DNA of 23,790 nucleotides from the NCBI GenBank assembly GCA_039798685.1, contig JBDKFM010000013.1, forward strand, positions 1 through 23,790. Reading direction: 5' to 3'. Under the pieces are notes generated by a model, which saw only the letters and a program-made list of their open reading frames with translations, made no database searches and was not told the origin of the DNA. This document shows positions 23,131 to 23,790 of this stretch, piece after piece. A program made the translations under genes and the position numbers. The DNA is from JACPGQ01 sp039798685 (lineage in GTDB: Bacteria; Patescibacteriota; Microgenomatia; Levybacterales; UBA12049). Each line of letters opens with the position of its first letter. Within the stretch, counting starts at the first letter, position 1.

Positions 23131-23790
23131 CTATGGCGTTTCTATAACTGATTCAGCTATTTTCGCACAATATCCAAATACGGTATCGAATGTAATATAT
23201 CCTTCCCACATCTTTTTTTGTTCTTCGCTAAATACAATTGGCTTTTCAAAGTAACGAGGTAGTCCACCAAGGGAACGAAGCGAATTTTTACCTTCATATA
23301 TGTCGACTAGTCCAGGAATAAGATAGTTTATATTATCATCAATTATTGAACATAAAAAATTTTCAACGCTTTCATCTAAGTAATAGTACTTAAATCTTTC
23401 CTTCATAGAAATATAGACTGCAAAGGAAATTTTCTCCTTCATTTCTCTATTTATAATGCTAACATTTATCTCGGTTTTTCTTAATTCACTGAATATTTCA
23501 TCAAAACTATAAATATTAGGCTTTGATGACTTATTAAAAATTTTCTCTTCGGCTAACCTTATCGAATAACCACTCCTTAACGAAGAGTTTATTATTGGTA
23601 CTGCCTCAACTGCAACAGAAGAATATAAACTTTTGATATAACCTTCAAAAATTTCTTTCGTATTAATTGAGAAAATTTTGTCTTCTTTGTACATATCTTC
23701 ACCTTTATTAAAGAAGTAATTATAAACATCGATTAAGTCTTCTTTATTAAAGTTATTTTCATTGATGAGCTTTTCATCTAATAATAATTG
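23131..23790 (-). CDS. AT-rich protein of unknown function, N-terminus beyond window
   Basis: The frame is open from the stop at 23131 to the right edge, giving 219 visible residues. An internal ATG at 23694 exists, but the reading frame upstream of it stays open for 32 more codons (LLLDEKLINENNFNKEDLID is part), so the true start is outside the window. I do not recognise the family. The protein is rich in Lys, Glu, Ile, Asn and Tyr, with no membrane helix or signal peptide in view; it looks alpha-helical and soluble. Base composition is clearly more AT-rich than the neighbouring exporter gene (17 of 60 G+C in the line from 23401, 29 of 60 in the line from 21481). It may be an acquired gene. 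Confidence 0.75.
   Translation of the reverse strand, partial: QLLLDEKLINENNFNKEDLIDVYNYFFNKGEDMYKEDKIFSINTKEIFEGYIKSLYSSVAVEAVPIINSSLRSGYSIRLAEEKIFNKSSKPNIYSFDEIFSELRKTEINVSIINREMKEKISFAVYISMKERFKYYYLDESVENFLCSIIDDNINYLIPGLVDIYEGKNSLRSLGGLPRYFEKPIVFSEEQKKMWEGYITFDTVFGYCAKIAESVIETP

Noticed and set aside
1..23790. UGA recoding, CRISPR arrays, insertion sequences, riboswitches
   Set aside because: All conserved frames end normally at TGA, TAA or TAG with no internal TGA. I saw no spaced direct repeats, transposase motifs, terminal repeats or recognisable riboswitch folds; gaps between genes are mostly too short.

Overview
The window looks like a piece of a small-genome bacterium of the Candidate Phyla Radiation (Patescibacteria), most likely of the Microgenomates type. 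This is an inference from gene content, not a phylogeny. The signs are a 948-residue isoleucyl-tRNA synthetase of the eukaryote-like class with an H-Y-G-T signature, very tight gene packing with 4-base start/stop overlaps, almost no intrinsic terminators, and a large set of divergent envelope-glycan genes beside core genes. TGA is used as an ordinary stop, so there is no sign of the UGA recoding known from Gracilibacteria and SR1.

Layout. Positions 1-12089 are a surface-polysaccharide region. A leftward unit (3930 to 1) encodes a methyltransferase, a GT4 glycosyltransferase, a membrane-anchored SGNH hydrolase and a GT2 glycosyltransferase cut by the window edge. A rightward gene (3982-5211) encodes a Wzx-like flippase. 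A leftward GT2 (5270-6223) is divergent from a rightward trio (6259-9480): a GT-C-like polytopic membrane protein, a methyltransferase and a polyprenyl-phosphate-sugar synthase-like GT2. A leftward unit (12200 to 9461) starts with tRNA-Val(CAC) and continues with a GT4, a hexapeptide N-acetyltransferase and a DegT-type sugar aminotransferase. Together these would make an acylated amino sugar, assemble a lipid-linked glycan, flip it and modify it.

Positions 12127-18335 are core functions: tRNA-Val, lepB (rightward), then leftward ileS-rodA, rplU and rpmA-parB. Positions 18394-22949 hold a DUF1622 membrane protein, a polysaccharide pyruvyltransferase-like protein, an FKBP-type prolyl isomerase, an aquaporin-family channel with an unusual filter, and an MsbA-like ABC exporter. 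The window ends in an AT-rich gene of unknown function (23131-23790), open to the right edge.

The most striking signal is regulatory. Nearly every transcription unit that I can delimit has a recognisable -35/-10 pair whose -10 box ends only 6-8 bases before the start codon (flippase, GT-C protein, lepB, rplU, ileS, DUF1622, aquaporin, ABC exporter). That geometry predicts leaderless mRNAs. Several genes inside operons instead have a Shine-Dalgarno sequence. Two perfect inverted repeats sit on promoters (rpmA and the ABC exporter) and may be operators. All coordinates and motif counts were made by eye; no database search or alignment was run.
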